The translations under genes and the position numbers were made by a program. A stretch of 64,000 nt of DNA, from positions 305,608,031 to 305,672,030 of the forward strand of contig OX465600.1 of NCBI GenBank assembly GCA_950022295.1, written 5' to 3'. The notes under the pieces were generated by a model. It made no database searches, was not told where the DNA came from, and saw nothing but the letters and a program-made list of their open reading frames with translations. This DNA is from Bromus sterilis. Taxonomy: Eukaryota; Streptophyta; Magnoliopsida; Poales; Poaceae. This document shows, piece by piece, positions 22,146-33,299 of this stretch (within the stretch, counting starts at the first letter, position 1; each line of letters begins with the position of its first letter).

Positions 22146-22500
22146 ATGCATCGCCATGCATACCCAGCACTCATCCGTGCGCTTGCGGCGGCGCGCGCCG
22201 CTCAGGAGGCGGCCCAGCGGCGAGCCTCACTGGCCGAGGACCCTACGGTGTTAGGCGCTATCACCACCGAGGGGCTCCCGGGCGGTGGAGACGACACCCC
22301 CTCGGTGGCGCCCCCCCCCCCCACCCCGACGCCGCGGGCGCCCCCCTAAGCGGGGTCCGACCGCACCTAAGGTGGCTAAGCCTGATGCCCGGTCTCCTGG
22401 CTATGGGGGCCGCAGGAGCACGCGCTTGTGCTTGTCCCAGCCCTCAACTAGTAGGGTTCGCTCGGTCCCGCGTAAGGGGCCTACTCGGGTGCCCGGATGA
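22146..22500 (+). pseudogene. LINE ORF1, C-terminal part
   Basis: The tail of the LINE ORF1 protein, normally an RNA-binding factor. It is alanine/arginine-rich, then proline-rich, then has a GRPPKRG motif like an AT-hook, and ends RVPG with stop at 22498-22500. A frame change occurs at or just after the C-run at 22311-22322, so the ORF is broken. The stop overlaps the start of ORF2 as ATGA. Confidence 0.6.
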
Positions 22501-24529
22501 AGCTCCTATGCTGGAATATTCGGGGGTTCGGTTAGCTTGGCCTTCACCGGTAGCTGATCAACTACCTGCGTGAGGAGGCCATCGATATTGTTGGTATTCA
22601 GGAGACGATCCGACAGGATTTATCCATCCTTGAGCTGGAGGGGCTGAGTCCCCATAAGTTCGCATGGCAGTGGCCTCCGGCATCTGGTCGCTCAGGTGGT
22701 ATCCTTATGGGGGCCCGGGAGGACTGTTTTGAGGTCGAGGACATGGATCGGGGGGAGTTTTTCCTGAGTATGACTCTCACCGATCGGGCCTCCCGTTTTA
22801 GCTGGGAGGCCATTATAGTCTATGGCCCTACGGACCATAGTCGGTCCGCTGTCTTCCTGCAGGAACTTGAGGCGAAGGTGGCCCGGAGCTCCATTCCGGT
22901 GGTGCTCGCCGAGGACTTTAACCTCATTCTGGATGCCTCGGAAAAGAGCTCTGATCTCATTGATGCCCTCAGGATGCGGGCCTTCAATGAGTGCATTGCC
23001 AGGCTGGCTCTGCGAGAAATCGACAGAGTTGGAGGTCGATATACGTGGTGCAATAATCAGGTGAACCCGATCCGTATTGTTTTGGATCGGGTTCTAGTGT
23101 CGCCCATGTGGGAGGTTGCCTTCCCCTTATGTTCGCTTAGGTTGGTCACGCGAATTGGGTCGGACCACTCCCCCCTCCTCCTTAGCTCGGGTGAGGGGTC
23201 AATGCCCCGGTCACGTCGGTTCCGCTTTAAGGAGTCTTGGCTGCTCCAACCCATCTTGGTTGAGGGTGTCTGGGAACGGTGGTGTGCGGCTTCTAGATCC
23301 CCGCCCCGCGCTTTTTGCGCGGTGGATGGCATGAAATCCTCCTCGGCTCCTGGCCCGAGCGGCCTTCCGGTGTCCTTTTTCCAGCGGTTTTGGCCCGTGG
23401 TTAAAGGAATCATTATGCCCATGTTCCAGGAGTTTTACATCGCGACTCTGGACATAGCCAGACTTAATTACGGGGTGATTACCCTTATCCCCAAGGTGGT
23501 TGGGGCGGCGGAGATTAGGCTAGCCCGGTCACTGGACGGATTTCACACCCCCAACAGTCGGCCTTCATGAAGGGTCGTTTTATCCATGATGGGATACTGG
23601 CCCTCCACGAGATTGTCCACGAGGTCAGGACCAAGCGCCAGCGGGGGGTATTCCATAAACTGGACTTCCAAAAGGCCTACGATCGCCTTGCCGGGTCGTT
23701 CCTGCGACTAGTCATGGAACGTAGGGGGTTCGATGACCGGTGGGCGAGCTGGGTGATGCAGCTCGCTCATACGGGGTCCACGACCATCAATATTAACGGT
23801 GTCGTGGGCCCGTATTTTCACTCTTCCCGCGGGGTTCGGCAAGGGGACCCAATCTCGCCCCTCCTATTTTAACCTGGCGGTTGACGCCTTGACCTCTATT
23901 CTTGATAAAGCGAGGGCGTCTGGCCATATCCATGGCGTTGTGGGCCACTTGATTCCTAGGGGTGGAGTTACCCACCTCCGATACGCCGATGACAATTTGG
24001 TCATGGTGGAGGGCTCCGACCTAGACGGTATTAACCTTAAGTTCCTCCTCCTCTGCTTCGAAGCCATGTCTGGCCTTAAGATTAACTTCGACAAGAGTGA
24101 AGTTGTTGTGTTGGGGTTCCCGGAGGCAGAAAAACAACACATCGCGGATAACCTTAACTGTAGGCTGTCCACTTTCCCCATCTCCTACTTGGGAATGCCA
24201 CTGTCTGGATCTTGCCTCCAAGTTAAGGACTTTGACCCGGTTATGGGTCGGGTCGCCTCGAGGGCGGAGCCGTGGCGTGGTCGGTTCACCTCCAAGGGGA
24301 GTAAGACCGTCCTGATTGACGCGTGCCTTTCTAGTTTACCCATGTATCATATGGGGCTCTTCCTTCTCCCAGAAGGTGTGCATGCGGCTTTTGACCGCGA
24401 GTTGGCTCGCTTCTTCTGGCAAGGGTCGAATGGTCGCCAGAAATACCACATGGTTAAATGGGCGGAGATCTGTCTACCCAAACAGTTCGGTGGCTTGGGG
24501 ATTACCAACTCGCGGCGCATGAATGTTTC
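22497..24529 (+). pseudogene. LINE ORF2: endonuclease and reverse transcriptase
   Basis: ORF2 nicks target DNA and reverse-transcribes the element RNA there. From ATG 22497: an APE-type endonuclease with CWNIRGFG, GIQET (catalytic Glu), EDFN (usually GDFN), LDRVLV and SDHSPL. The link to the reverse transcriptase is shortened, with APGPSGLPVSFF at about 23345. A second deletion and frame change follow near 23565. The reverse transcriptase shows QGDPISPLLF, another frame change, then RYADD near 23980 and SYLGMPL near 24184. In-frame TAG stops at 22533-22535 and 22551-22553 sit where CAG glutamine codons are expected. The frame stops at 24529, where the copia LTR begins. Confidence 0.88.
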
Positions 24530-24851
24530 TGAAAGTGCTATCTTTCCCCTAATGATATTTTGATGTTGATGACAATTTACATATAGAGGACTAATCATGT
24601 GTGCCAAGTATATCTCAGGTTTTAGTCCTCGATGCGGTGTGTTGGTGGATCAAGGTCCATCTAGTCATGTCGATGTGCTCAAGAAATGATATTAAAGTGT
24701 AAGCTTTTCGGTTTATCTTGAGTATAGGAATCCCCGCACTATTAAGAGGGGATCAGTGGGTTTGTGTTTAAGATTTTCTCAAAGCTAATTAAAAACAAAA
24801 AACATCTCGACACAAAAGTGGAGCTCCAAAGTAAAAATATGATCACTGCTT

Positions 24852-25144
24852 TCGGGCGTCCGACATTTCAAAGTTTCGGACGTCCGACACACTTCGGACG
24901 TCCGACATCTCGTATGTTGGTTATTATAAGAAAGGTCAGTAGTCATGCAAAAATGACGGGCTTCCGACGAACTTCGGACGTCCGATCCGTCGGACGTCCG
25001 AACTCTGTCAGACTTCCGTTGAGCTACTGTTCTTTTCTTTGCAATGTTCATTGCTGCACCCATAGATTACACTTCGGACGCCAGACCTGGCTCGGACGTC
25101 CGACATGTGAACTTTCGGACGTCCGATACCTGACGGACGTCCGA
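24852..25144. promoter_or_regulatory. palindromic GACGTC array in the 5' LTR
   Basis: Perfect TCGGACGTCCGA copies lie at 24876, 24894, 24974, 24990, 25092 and 25115. Variants include 24852 (tcgggcgtccga) and 25133 (acggacgtccga). Each has the ACGT core in GACGTC, the type of site bound by plant bZIP factors. The array ends about 46 bp before the TATA box, so it is a likely enhancer of LTR transcription. Binding is inferred, not shown. Confidence 0.7.
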
Positions 25145-25190
25145 CACTTACTTAGGATTATTCTTCCAACGGCCATTTCGCCTCATGGAC

Positions 25191-25198
25191 TATAAATA
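25191..25198 (+). promoter_or_regulatory. LTR TATA box
   Basis: tataaata just downstream of the palindrome array and well upstream of the primer-binding site. It is the likely core promoter of the genomic transcript. Confidence 0.7.
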
Positions 25199-25924
25199 CC
25201 CCTCACTCCCACTTGTGAGGGTTGACCACTTCATTTAAGACACCCAAGAACACAAGTGCTCCCTCTCACTCTCTCCCTCACAAAATCTCAGATCCCGGAG
25301 AGTTTCTTGAGAGTTCTTGACGGATCTTTCACCCAGTGATAGATCCGCCCCTTCCCCATCTTCCAACCAAAGCAAAACGCGTTTTGAGCAAGTATTGAGC
25401 ATTTCCCATTGATCTTGTTACTCTTGGAGGTTGGAGACTCCTAGGCGGGTAGGAGTTCTTCGGAGAGGAATCGACCATTGTGATTACCCCCGTTGAGTTT
25501 GTGAGGGTTTGGTGACCACCTTTAAGGTCAACCGGTAGTGGTTGGGAATCGCCTTCGTGGTGATATCTCAAGGGGAATAGAGTGAGCCTTCCTGGCGTTG
25601 GTGTGCCTTCGTGGTTTCACCCACTCTCTCTGAACGGTGAGTAGCTTCCCTCCAAGGAAGTGAACATCGGGATACATCGTTGTCTCCGCGTCATTCGGTT
25701 ATCCCTACTCTTTTCCCTTACTACTTGTACTACCGTATTATTTGCCCCTCAGTTCCTTGTGTGTATTGTGCTTATTGTTTATCTTGTCTTTGCTAAATAG
25801 ACCTTGCAATTATTAGGCACACTTTGTTTTCCGCACTATTGCTTAAAAATTGCTAAGTAGTGATAAAATTTGTAATAAGACCTATTCACCCCCCCCCCTC
25901 TAGGTCTATCTCGATCCTTTCAAT

Positions 25925-25936
25925 TGGTATCAGAGC
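25925..25936 (+). other. primer-binding site (initiator Met tRNA)
   Basis: tggtatcagagc two bases after the 5' LTR, the standard site. Confidence 0.95.
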
Positions 25937-25976
25937 CTCGTGCTCTATTCTTGTGGCTTAACCGCCCTAGAGTGAG

Positions 25977-28640
25977 ATGACCAAGAACGGCATCCCCGAA
26001 AGCTCGGGTTCCAATGTGGAGGAGGTTGCAATTGCTGCGGATGCCGCGCGTTCGGAAGCCGAGAGATTGTCTACCGAACAAAGGGCCACCGCACAAGCTG
26101 TGTTGCCTCCCTCCACGGGGCATGTTAGTTATGAGATTGAGGACCCTAAGTTATTCACCTCCGGAGATATGGAAAAAGCCTTGCAAAAGGCTTTGGACAA
26201 TCAAAGGAAGGAAATGGAAGCCTCCTTTGCTAGGTTAAAGGCTTCGGCGTCGCAGTCACAAACGTCAAGTGGTGCGGCCCCTAGGTCCCCACAGGCGACC
26301 TTTGTGTACCCCGGTTCTGAGGCTCCCTTGCAAAGAGGTGGTCCCTACCAATGGGACTATCCGGCTCCTAAGCTTGTGGAACCTAAGTATAACTTCAACG
26401 GCAATCCGCCGGTACTAACCGAGAATACTAACTTCTTGGATTGGAAAATTCTTATGGCAGATTATCTTAGGTTTGTGTGCGAACCAATGTGGAACCTCAT
26501 CGACTCCGGAAAAGGCTATTATCCTGTTGATCCAAACAACCTTACTCCAAGTGAAGTGTTTGATCGACATCTCAACCTTGCGGCTATTGGGTTCTTGAAG
26601 AGAGGAATGGATGAGTGTACACGTGCACCATTTCTTCATATCACCAATGCCAAGGAAATGTGGGATACTCTTCTCATTGCCAAATCCGGCACCGGGTCTC
26701 TTCAAATGACAAGATATGATACCGCAAAGAATGCATTACACAACCTTCACATGAAGAAAGATGAGTCACCTCAACAACTTCATATGCGTCTCAAGGTTCT
26801 CTCTGCTCACGTCCAGTCCTTCACATGTGAAAAATCTTTGGATGGATATCAAATCACCAACCATTACCTTGTGGACAAAATGTTGAATGCTCTCATGGTG
26901 TATTCTCATCAAATGGTGTGGGAATTGAGGCGTATGCCCGACTTCTTCAAGATGACACCGGATGATGTGATTGCCACCTTCTTGCAATATGAAGAGCACC
27001 TGAAGGAGTCTAAGAGGCTCCTTGCCACATATGGTGGTTCGTCCTCAAACCTTGCTCTCAAGGCTAGGCTCGAGGAGTTTGATGATGATGAGTAAGAAGA
27101 TGAGTATGAAGATGATGATAACTCCGATGATGGTCCCTCATATGATGATATGGCTCTCTTTGTGAAGAAATTCACCAAAGGGGACTTCAAGGGAAGATTC
27201 CAACAGAAGAAGACAAGAAACTGCTACAACTGTGAGAGACCGGGACATTTTGCGGAGGATTGTCCATATGAGAAAAGAGAGGACAAACCTCGATTTCCTT
27301 GGAAGGATGTCGCCAAGAAGCTCCCAAACCCTCTCAACAACAAGTTCAAGAAGAAAGCATTGTTGGCACTTGAAGGGTCCGATCCCAAGGATGTTGGTGG
27401 TGTGGCCGGAGTTGCTCAAGATACACAAAAAACGTTGAAGCTCCTCAACAAGGAAGGTGAAGTTGTAAACTACAACTACATGAGTGACTACACCGGCAAT
27501 GCACACAAGTGTCTTATGGCCAAGTTGGTTGCTGATGACACTCCCTCCTCTTCGGATAAGATCAAGGTAACTCCTATTGATGAGTCCTTCATGTTCTCTT
27601 CCGAATCTCATGATGAATTTCATGATGCGGAAAGTGATGATGCTCATGTTATATGTGAAGATTTGTTGTTTGCCAAAGTGAACAAAGTGATGAGCTCTCT
27701 CAAAGGCAACAAGCTCAAAATGTTTCAATTACTTATGGATGTGGTGGGTAAGCACTCCACAACCATTGAGGATCTTGAAATCCTCCTCACCGAGGAAAAG
27801 GAGAACTATACTCTCCTTGAGCAAAAAATTGACTTTGAGGAAGCTCGAAATGACAACTTATGCAAAGTTGTTCACGCATCAAACGACTTAAATGACAAGC
27901 ATGTTGCCTCCTTGAAAAAGGCTAATGAAATATGTAAAGAGCTTGCTAATGATATGAGCAAACTTGTGGAGCTAAACATCTCTCTTTCTAAGGATGTTGA
28001 GGTACTCACTTTATCCCTCAAGACAAAAGATGAGGAACTCACCATCCTTAAGAAAAATCTCGAGGCCCACAAACTTGCTCATATAAAAACACTTACGAAG
28101 ATGGCTCCTCCAACTATTGTGCATATTGATGCTTGTGCTACTAACTCTACTCTTGATCAAGCATCTATCATTGAGGAGAACTTAACTCTTCATGCTCAAC
28201 TAAAGAAGGGTCTCTTGACTTGTGCCCAAGGCGAGAAAAATCTAAATGATGTACTAAATCATCACAAGGAGTCCTTTGCTAAGGAGGGACTTGGTTTTGA
28301 TCCAAGTACGAGTGTGACAACGGATGTCACCCTTAGCAAAGGATCAACTCCTCAAAAGGTGATCTTTGTTCGTGAAGGGCACAAGGACAAAGGTAAGAAG
28401 AAAGTTGATGAGGTTAGTGTTGGTAGTGGGAAGGCCACTAGGGGCAAGTCCATTCCCAACAAGAAGAAAGAAAAGATGCCCACATCCTATGTGCTCCGTA
28501 AGGCAAAGGATAGAGATGTGTATGCCAAATTCATTGGACCCCGTAATGCTTTTCGTTTCTATGCTATTTGGGTTCCAAAGACCCTTGTTACTAACCTTAG
28601 AGGTCCCATTGCGAAATGGGCACCTCTAACCAAAGCCTAA
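25977..28640 (+). pseudogene. SIRE-like gag with an in-frame stop
   Basis: The nucleocapsid/capsid protein of the element. Start ATG at 25977. A copia gag domain covers about residues 140-330. A TAA at 27093-27095 interrupts the acidic linker, and the same frame continues. The CCHC zinc knuckle (CYNCERPGHFAEDC) is at about 27222-27263. A long lysine-rich and coiled-coil tail (about 27700-28250) follows, as in the enlarged gag of SIRE elements. It ends at TAA 28638-28640. Gag and the protease region are in the same frame but separated by two stops (28638 and 28650). Confidence 0.9.
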
Positions 28641-28652
28641 ACGTGTGTGTAG

Positions 28653-31600
28653 GGTACTTTCTCCGGTGGAGTCAAATGGGTGGTTGATAGTGGATGCACA
28701 AATCATATGACCGGAGAAAGTCGTTTGCTCAATGAGTTCATGGATGCAATACAACCATATATGAGCATTGTCTTTGGTGGTGGTTCCAAGGGAAAGGTAC
28801 TTGGGTTGGGCAAGGTGGCTATCACCAATGACATGTCACTTGCTAATGTCATGCTTGTCCAATCCCTTCAATACAATTTGCTTTCCGTTCGTCAATTAGC
28901 TTCTGTTGGTTATGATACACTATTTGGTCTAACAAGTGTGAAAGTCTTTAGGAGAGATACTCTCGAAGTGGACTTTGTTGGAGAGTTGGATGGCAGCCTT
29001 TATACGGTTGATTTCTCGAAAGAGAGCACGTACCATGCAACTTGTCTACCAAGGCCGACAAGGGGTGGCTATGGCATCGCCGGCTAGCCCATGTTGGCAT
29101 GAGAAATCTAAAAGATCTCCTAAAGGGTGAACACATCCTCGGACTAACAAACGTGTCTTTTGAGAAAGATCGTGTGTGTAGTGCGTGCATCGTCGGGAAG
29201 CAACATCAAGCAAAGCACACCCCCAAGAATGTTGTGTCAACTTCTAGGCCCTTGGAGCTCCTTCATGTGGATCTCTTCGGGCCTCCATCATGGGATAGTC
29301 TTGGTGGAAAGAAATATGGTCTTGTCATTGTCGATGATTACTCAAGATACACGTGGGTGTTCTTCCTCAAGTCCAAGGATGAGACGAAGGCCACCTTCAT
29401 CGATTTTGCCAAGCAAGCCCAAAGAAAATACAACATGGCTATCTTGGCAATAAGAAGTGACAATGGCTCCGAGTTCAAGAACTACACCTTGGAAGAATTC
29501 TTGAGTGATGAGGGGATTGAGCACCAATATTCCGCACCATATACCCCTCAACAAAATGGTGTAGCCAAGAGGAAGAACCGTACTCTTGTGGAGATGGCCC
29601 GGTCTATGTTGGATGAGTAAAAGTCTCCTTATAGCTTTTGGGCCGAAGCCATCAACACCGCATGTCATGCGTCAAACCGGCTCTTCCTTCGCAAGATATT
29701 GATGAAGACCCCATATGAACTTCTAACCGGACACAAGCCAAATGTCAAGTACTTCCGTGTATTCGGTTGTAAGTGTTTCTTTCTCAATAAGAAAGATAGG
29801 TTAGCAAAGTTTGAATCCAAAACAATTGAGGGTATATTTGTTGGGTATGCTTCAAACTCTCACGCCTATAGAGTCTACAACAAATCCACCGGATGTGTTG
29901 TGGAAACTTGTGACGTGGAGTTTGATGAATTTAATGGCTCTCATGGGGAGCAAGTTGATCTAAGTGATGTAGGTAATAATGAAGATTCCTCTCAAGATAT
30001 TTTGACTATGGGCATTGGAGATCTTGTGCCCATAGCTCAAGTGCCTAGAGATGATGAGGTTGGTTATGGGCCAAGGGTTTCCCCAACACAAGCACCTCCT
30101 CCTACCACTCAAGATCCAATTGCTCATGATGAGCCCATTATCCAAGAACAAGAACAAGACCCTCCACAACCCGATGTGCCCACTGAATCACAAGTTGTGG
30201 GTGCGGTTGATCCACGTGATCGACTTGACCGTCTTTGCTTTGGAGAAAATGATGAAATTGAGAATGGCTCCGCCCTTGATGATGAACCAAATGTTGCCCA
30301 TGAGCCCGAATGGGAAGAGCCTATTGAAAATCCAACTTCCATCATGACATTGGTAGCTAGACGGGTTGATGTTGACAAGATCCTCACGGGATTGGGGCAA
30401 GGTATAGTTACTCGTCGTCAACTTATGAACTTTTGCGCTCACTTCTCGTTTGTGTCGTGTATTGAACCACTTAGGGTCGAACAAGCCCTTGAGGATGCGG
30501 ATTGGCTCATTCAATGCAAGATGAGCTCACCAGCTTCACACGGAATGAAGTTTGGTCTCTCGTGGAGAGGCCTTCCGGTCATGATCATAACATCATTGGA
30601 ACCAAGTGGATATTCCAAAACAAGCAAGATGAATATGGTAATATCATTCGAAACAAGGCAAGACTAGTGGCTCAAGGGTACTCCCAAGTTGAAGGCTTGG
30701 ATTTTGATGAGACCTTTGCTCCCGTTGCTCGCCTTGAATCTATACGCATGTTTCTTGCTTATGCCGCATTCAATGGATTTCCATTATTTCAAATGGATGT
30801 GAAAAGTGCTTTTCTTAATGGTCCTCTACAAGAGGATGTATATGTAGCTCAACCACCTGGCTTTTGTGACCCTCATCACAAGGACCACGTGTACAAACTT
30901 CATAAGGCATTATATGGTCTTAAGCAAGCTCCTAGGGCTTGGTATGACCATCTTAGGAAGTTTTTACTCGAGGAAGGATTTGTGAGGGGTGTCATTGATG
31001 CCACTCTTTTTACCAAGAGAACAAATGGTGAATTGCTCATATGCCAAATCTATGTAGATGACATCATATTTGGTTCACCTAATCCATCTTTGTGCAAGTG
31101 GTTCCCGGAAACTATGACCAAGAACTTTGAGATGTCCATGATGGGGAGCTTGAAGTACTTCCTTGGATTTCAAATCGAGCAATTTGCCGAAGGAACCTTC
31201 ATCTCTCAAACAAAGTACATTCAAGACATGCTCGTGAAGTTTGGTATGAAGGATGCCAAGCCATGCAAGACGCCCATGCCAACCAAGGGATATCTAGATC
31301 AAGACCTTTCCGGTATTCCATTTGATGCTACTCTTTATCGTTCTATGATTGGGTCATTGCTTTACCTTTGTGCATCTAGACCGGATATCATGCTTAGCGT
31401 AGGAATGTGTGCAAGATATCAAGCCTCTCCCATGGAGAGTCATCATTTGGCGGTTAAGCGCATTCTTAGATACCTTGTTCATACTCCTCTGTTGGGTCTT
31501 TGGTACCCCAAGGAAGCCAAGTTTGATCTCTTGGGGTACACCGATGCGGATTGGGCCGGAGATAAGGTGGATCGGAAGTCAACATCCGGTTCATGCCAAT

Positions 31601-32007
31601 TTCTTGGGCGCTCATTGGTAAGTTGGCATTCCAAGAAGCAAAATTGTGTCTCCCTCTCCACCGCTGAAACCGAGTATGTGGCCGCCGCAAGCTGTGCTAC
31701 TCAAGTTCTATGGATGAGGCAAACCTTGAAGGACTATGGCCTCACCTACAAGAAGGTACCCATCTTATGTGACAATGAAAGTGCTATCAAGATTGCCAAC
31801 AACCCTTGTCAACATCGCCGCACCAAGCATATTGACATTCGTCATCACTTCATATGGGATCATATTCAAAAGGGTGATATTGTTCTTGCACATGTGGGCA
31901 CCGACAAGCAACTTGCCGACATCTTCACCAAGTCATTGGATGAAGCAAGGTTTTTCCAACTAAGGGGTGAACTTGGTATCTTGGAACGTTATAGCTTTAC
32001 GGCTTAG
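28653..32007 (+). pseudogene. SIRE-like pol: protease, integrase, reverse transcriptase, RNase H
   Basis: Domains in order: retropepsin-like protease with VVDSGCTNHM (28680); HHCC zinc finger with HRRLAH and CSAC; integrase core with HVDLFGP and RSDNGSEF; reverse transcriptase with QMDVKSAFLNG, LYGLKQAPRAWYD and YVDD at 31051-31062; RNase H with YTDADWAGD, STAETEY and CDNESA; and the C-terminal DIFTKSLD block, ending at 32007. Damage: a frameshift near 29040-29080, TAA at 29618-29620, and a second frameshift near 30505-30530. The third catalytic integrase residue, usually Glu in GVAERKN, is Lys (codon 29567-29569). The reverse transcriptase/RNase H part is a single open 501-codon frame. Confidence 0.93.
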
Positions 32008-32292
32008 GGGTATCTTGCTCTCATTCATGCACATAGCAACTATCTTGTCTAGATGTAAGCATATCTGTAGGGGGAGACACTCAATCAATGAGTTCTCGCC
32101 TTCTACATGATGCATAAATGAATTGCCACATCAACAATCCGCGTGCTCACCACGGTGAATCAATGAGTAAGTGTCTTTGAACCCAAGGTACATCTTCGCG
32201 GTCTCAAAGAACTATACACTCAAACATGGTGACTTCGGTCACCACCTCTCCTTTGCGAAAGGTTTGCTTTGATCATTCATGTGTGTGCATCC
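32008..32292 (+). other. SIRE-like 3' region, left of the Mutator insertion
   Basis: Non-coding. It carries a purine tract agggggaga at 32069-32077, like the polypurine tracts further downstream. It ends with tgtgcatcc (32284-32292), the left copy of the Mutator 9-bp target duplication. Confidence 0.75.
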
Positions 32293-32430
32293 GATTTTTT
32301 TTTAAAATAATACATTTATTAAAAAAAATACGAAAATAATGCGCGTTTTTAAAAAATTTCAAAAATAATACACCTTAGGCCAGGGCGTGGCCGACTGGGC
32401 TCAGTTGGCCACGGCCCGGCCGATTAGAGC
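32293..32430 (+). repeat. MULE left terminal inverted repeat
   Basis: It matches the complement of about 38935-39070 with few differences over more than 120 bases, including the shared block aataatacaccttaggcca. Confidence 0.9.
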
Positions 32431-33299
32431 CCAGTCGGCCTAGGCGTGGCCGATTAGCCTCATGCACCGCCAGTCGGCCCAGTCGGGCATGCAGTCGGCT
32501 TTAGCGTGGCCGACAGGCCAGTCGGCTTCGACGTGGCCGACTGGGAGCCACTCGGCCAGGGCGTGGCCGAAAGGTGCCTGGCCAGCCAGCCGGCCTCCTT
32601 CTTCCTCCTCTCTCCTCTCTCTCTTCTTCTTCCTTCCTCTCTTTCCTTCTTTCTTCTCTCTCACGAGTTCAACTTTGCTCCAATTAATACTCCATTTCCA
32701 ACCAATAATTAGCCCATTTTCCACCGTAGTTATATTCCATATGGCTTAGGAAGGTTAGGGATACCTCGATCTGTTGATGGGATAGCTTGTGGAGGTGGTG
32801 GAGGTGATGGGGGTGGAGGTGGTGTTCATGGTGGTGGTGGTGGAGGTTGTGTTCATGGTGGTTGTGTTCATGGTGTTGCCGCTGTTCAAGTGAAGCGCTG
32901 CGGAGGTGGTGGTCGTATTTCAAGGTTAGTTTGAACAAAATATATGTGCGTACAATTTATTTAGTTCATCCGTTTATATATATATGTATGCGTACATTAT
33001 ATTTAGTTCGGGCGATAGTGTATTTAGAAGTGCGAATATTTTATTTAGTTGGGGCGATAGTGTGACCATTATATTTAGATACAATAAATTTAGATATGTG
33101 AATATTTTATTTAGTTGGGGCGATAGTGTATTTAAATGTGCGAATATTTTTATTTAGTTGGGGCGATAGTGTGACCATTATATTTAGATACAATAAATTT
33201 AGATGTGTGAATATTTTATTTAGTTGGGGCGATAGTGTATTTAGATATTTTTATTCAGTCTTATTAATGAAGGTTGAATAATTTTGTAGGTCAGCAAAC
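32431..33299 (+). other. MULE 5' region: subterminal repeats, GGT-rich stretch, tandem repeat
   Basis: Three parts. GGCCGAC-type subterminal motifs run to 32590, followed by a pyrimidine-rich tract (32600-32660). A GGT/GGA-rich stretch at 32785-32915 could be an untranslated first exon. AT-rich DNA at 32950-33250 repeats tttagttggggcgatagtgt about five times. The sequence tttgtag just before 33291 could be the acceptor of a leader intron. No protein was recognised. Confidence 0.55.

Larger units (their letters stand above)
22146..24529 (+). mobile_element. LINE, 5' segment (split by the SIRE-like element)
   Basis: Non-LTR retrotransposon carrying the end of ORF1 and ORF2 with endonuclease and reverse transcriptase. 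The insertion of the 18.6-kb copia element at 24530 separates it from its 3' segment at 43135-44350. The flanking bases gtttc (24525-24529) and gtttt (43135-43139) are the copia target duplication with one mismatch. The 5' end near 22146 is probably truncated. Confidence 0.88.
24530..25922 (+). repeat. 5' LTR of the SIRE-like element
   Basis: 1,393 bp, TGAAAG to CTTTCA. It contains an array of the 12-bp palindrome TCGGACGTCCGA (six perfect copies between 24876 and 25126 plus variants), a TATA box at 25191-25198, and a C-run near 25889-25898. Confidence 0.93.

Noticed and set aside
24852..25144. Regularly spaced short repeats that might suggest a CRISPR array
   Set aside because: The repeats are 12-bp palindromes with irregular short spacers in a eukaryotic LTR, and there are no cas genes. 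They are promoter-type motifs.
32684..32938. His-rich minus-strand frame (HHEHNLHHHHHEHH)
   Set aside because: Antisense reading of a GGT-rich tract in the MULE leader. No gene evidence.
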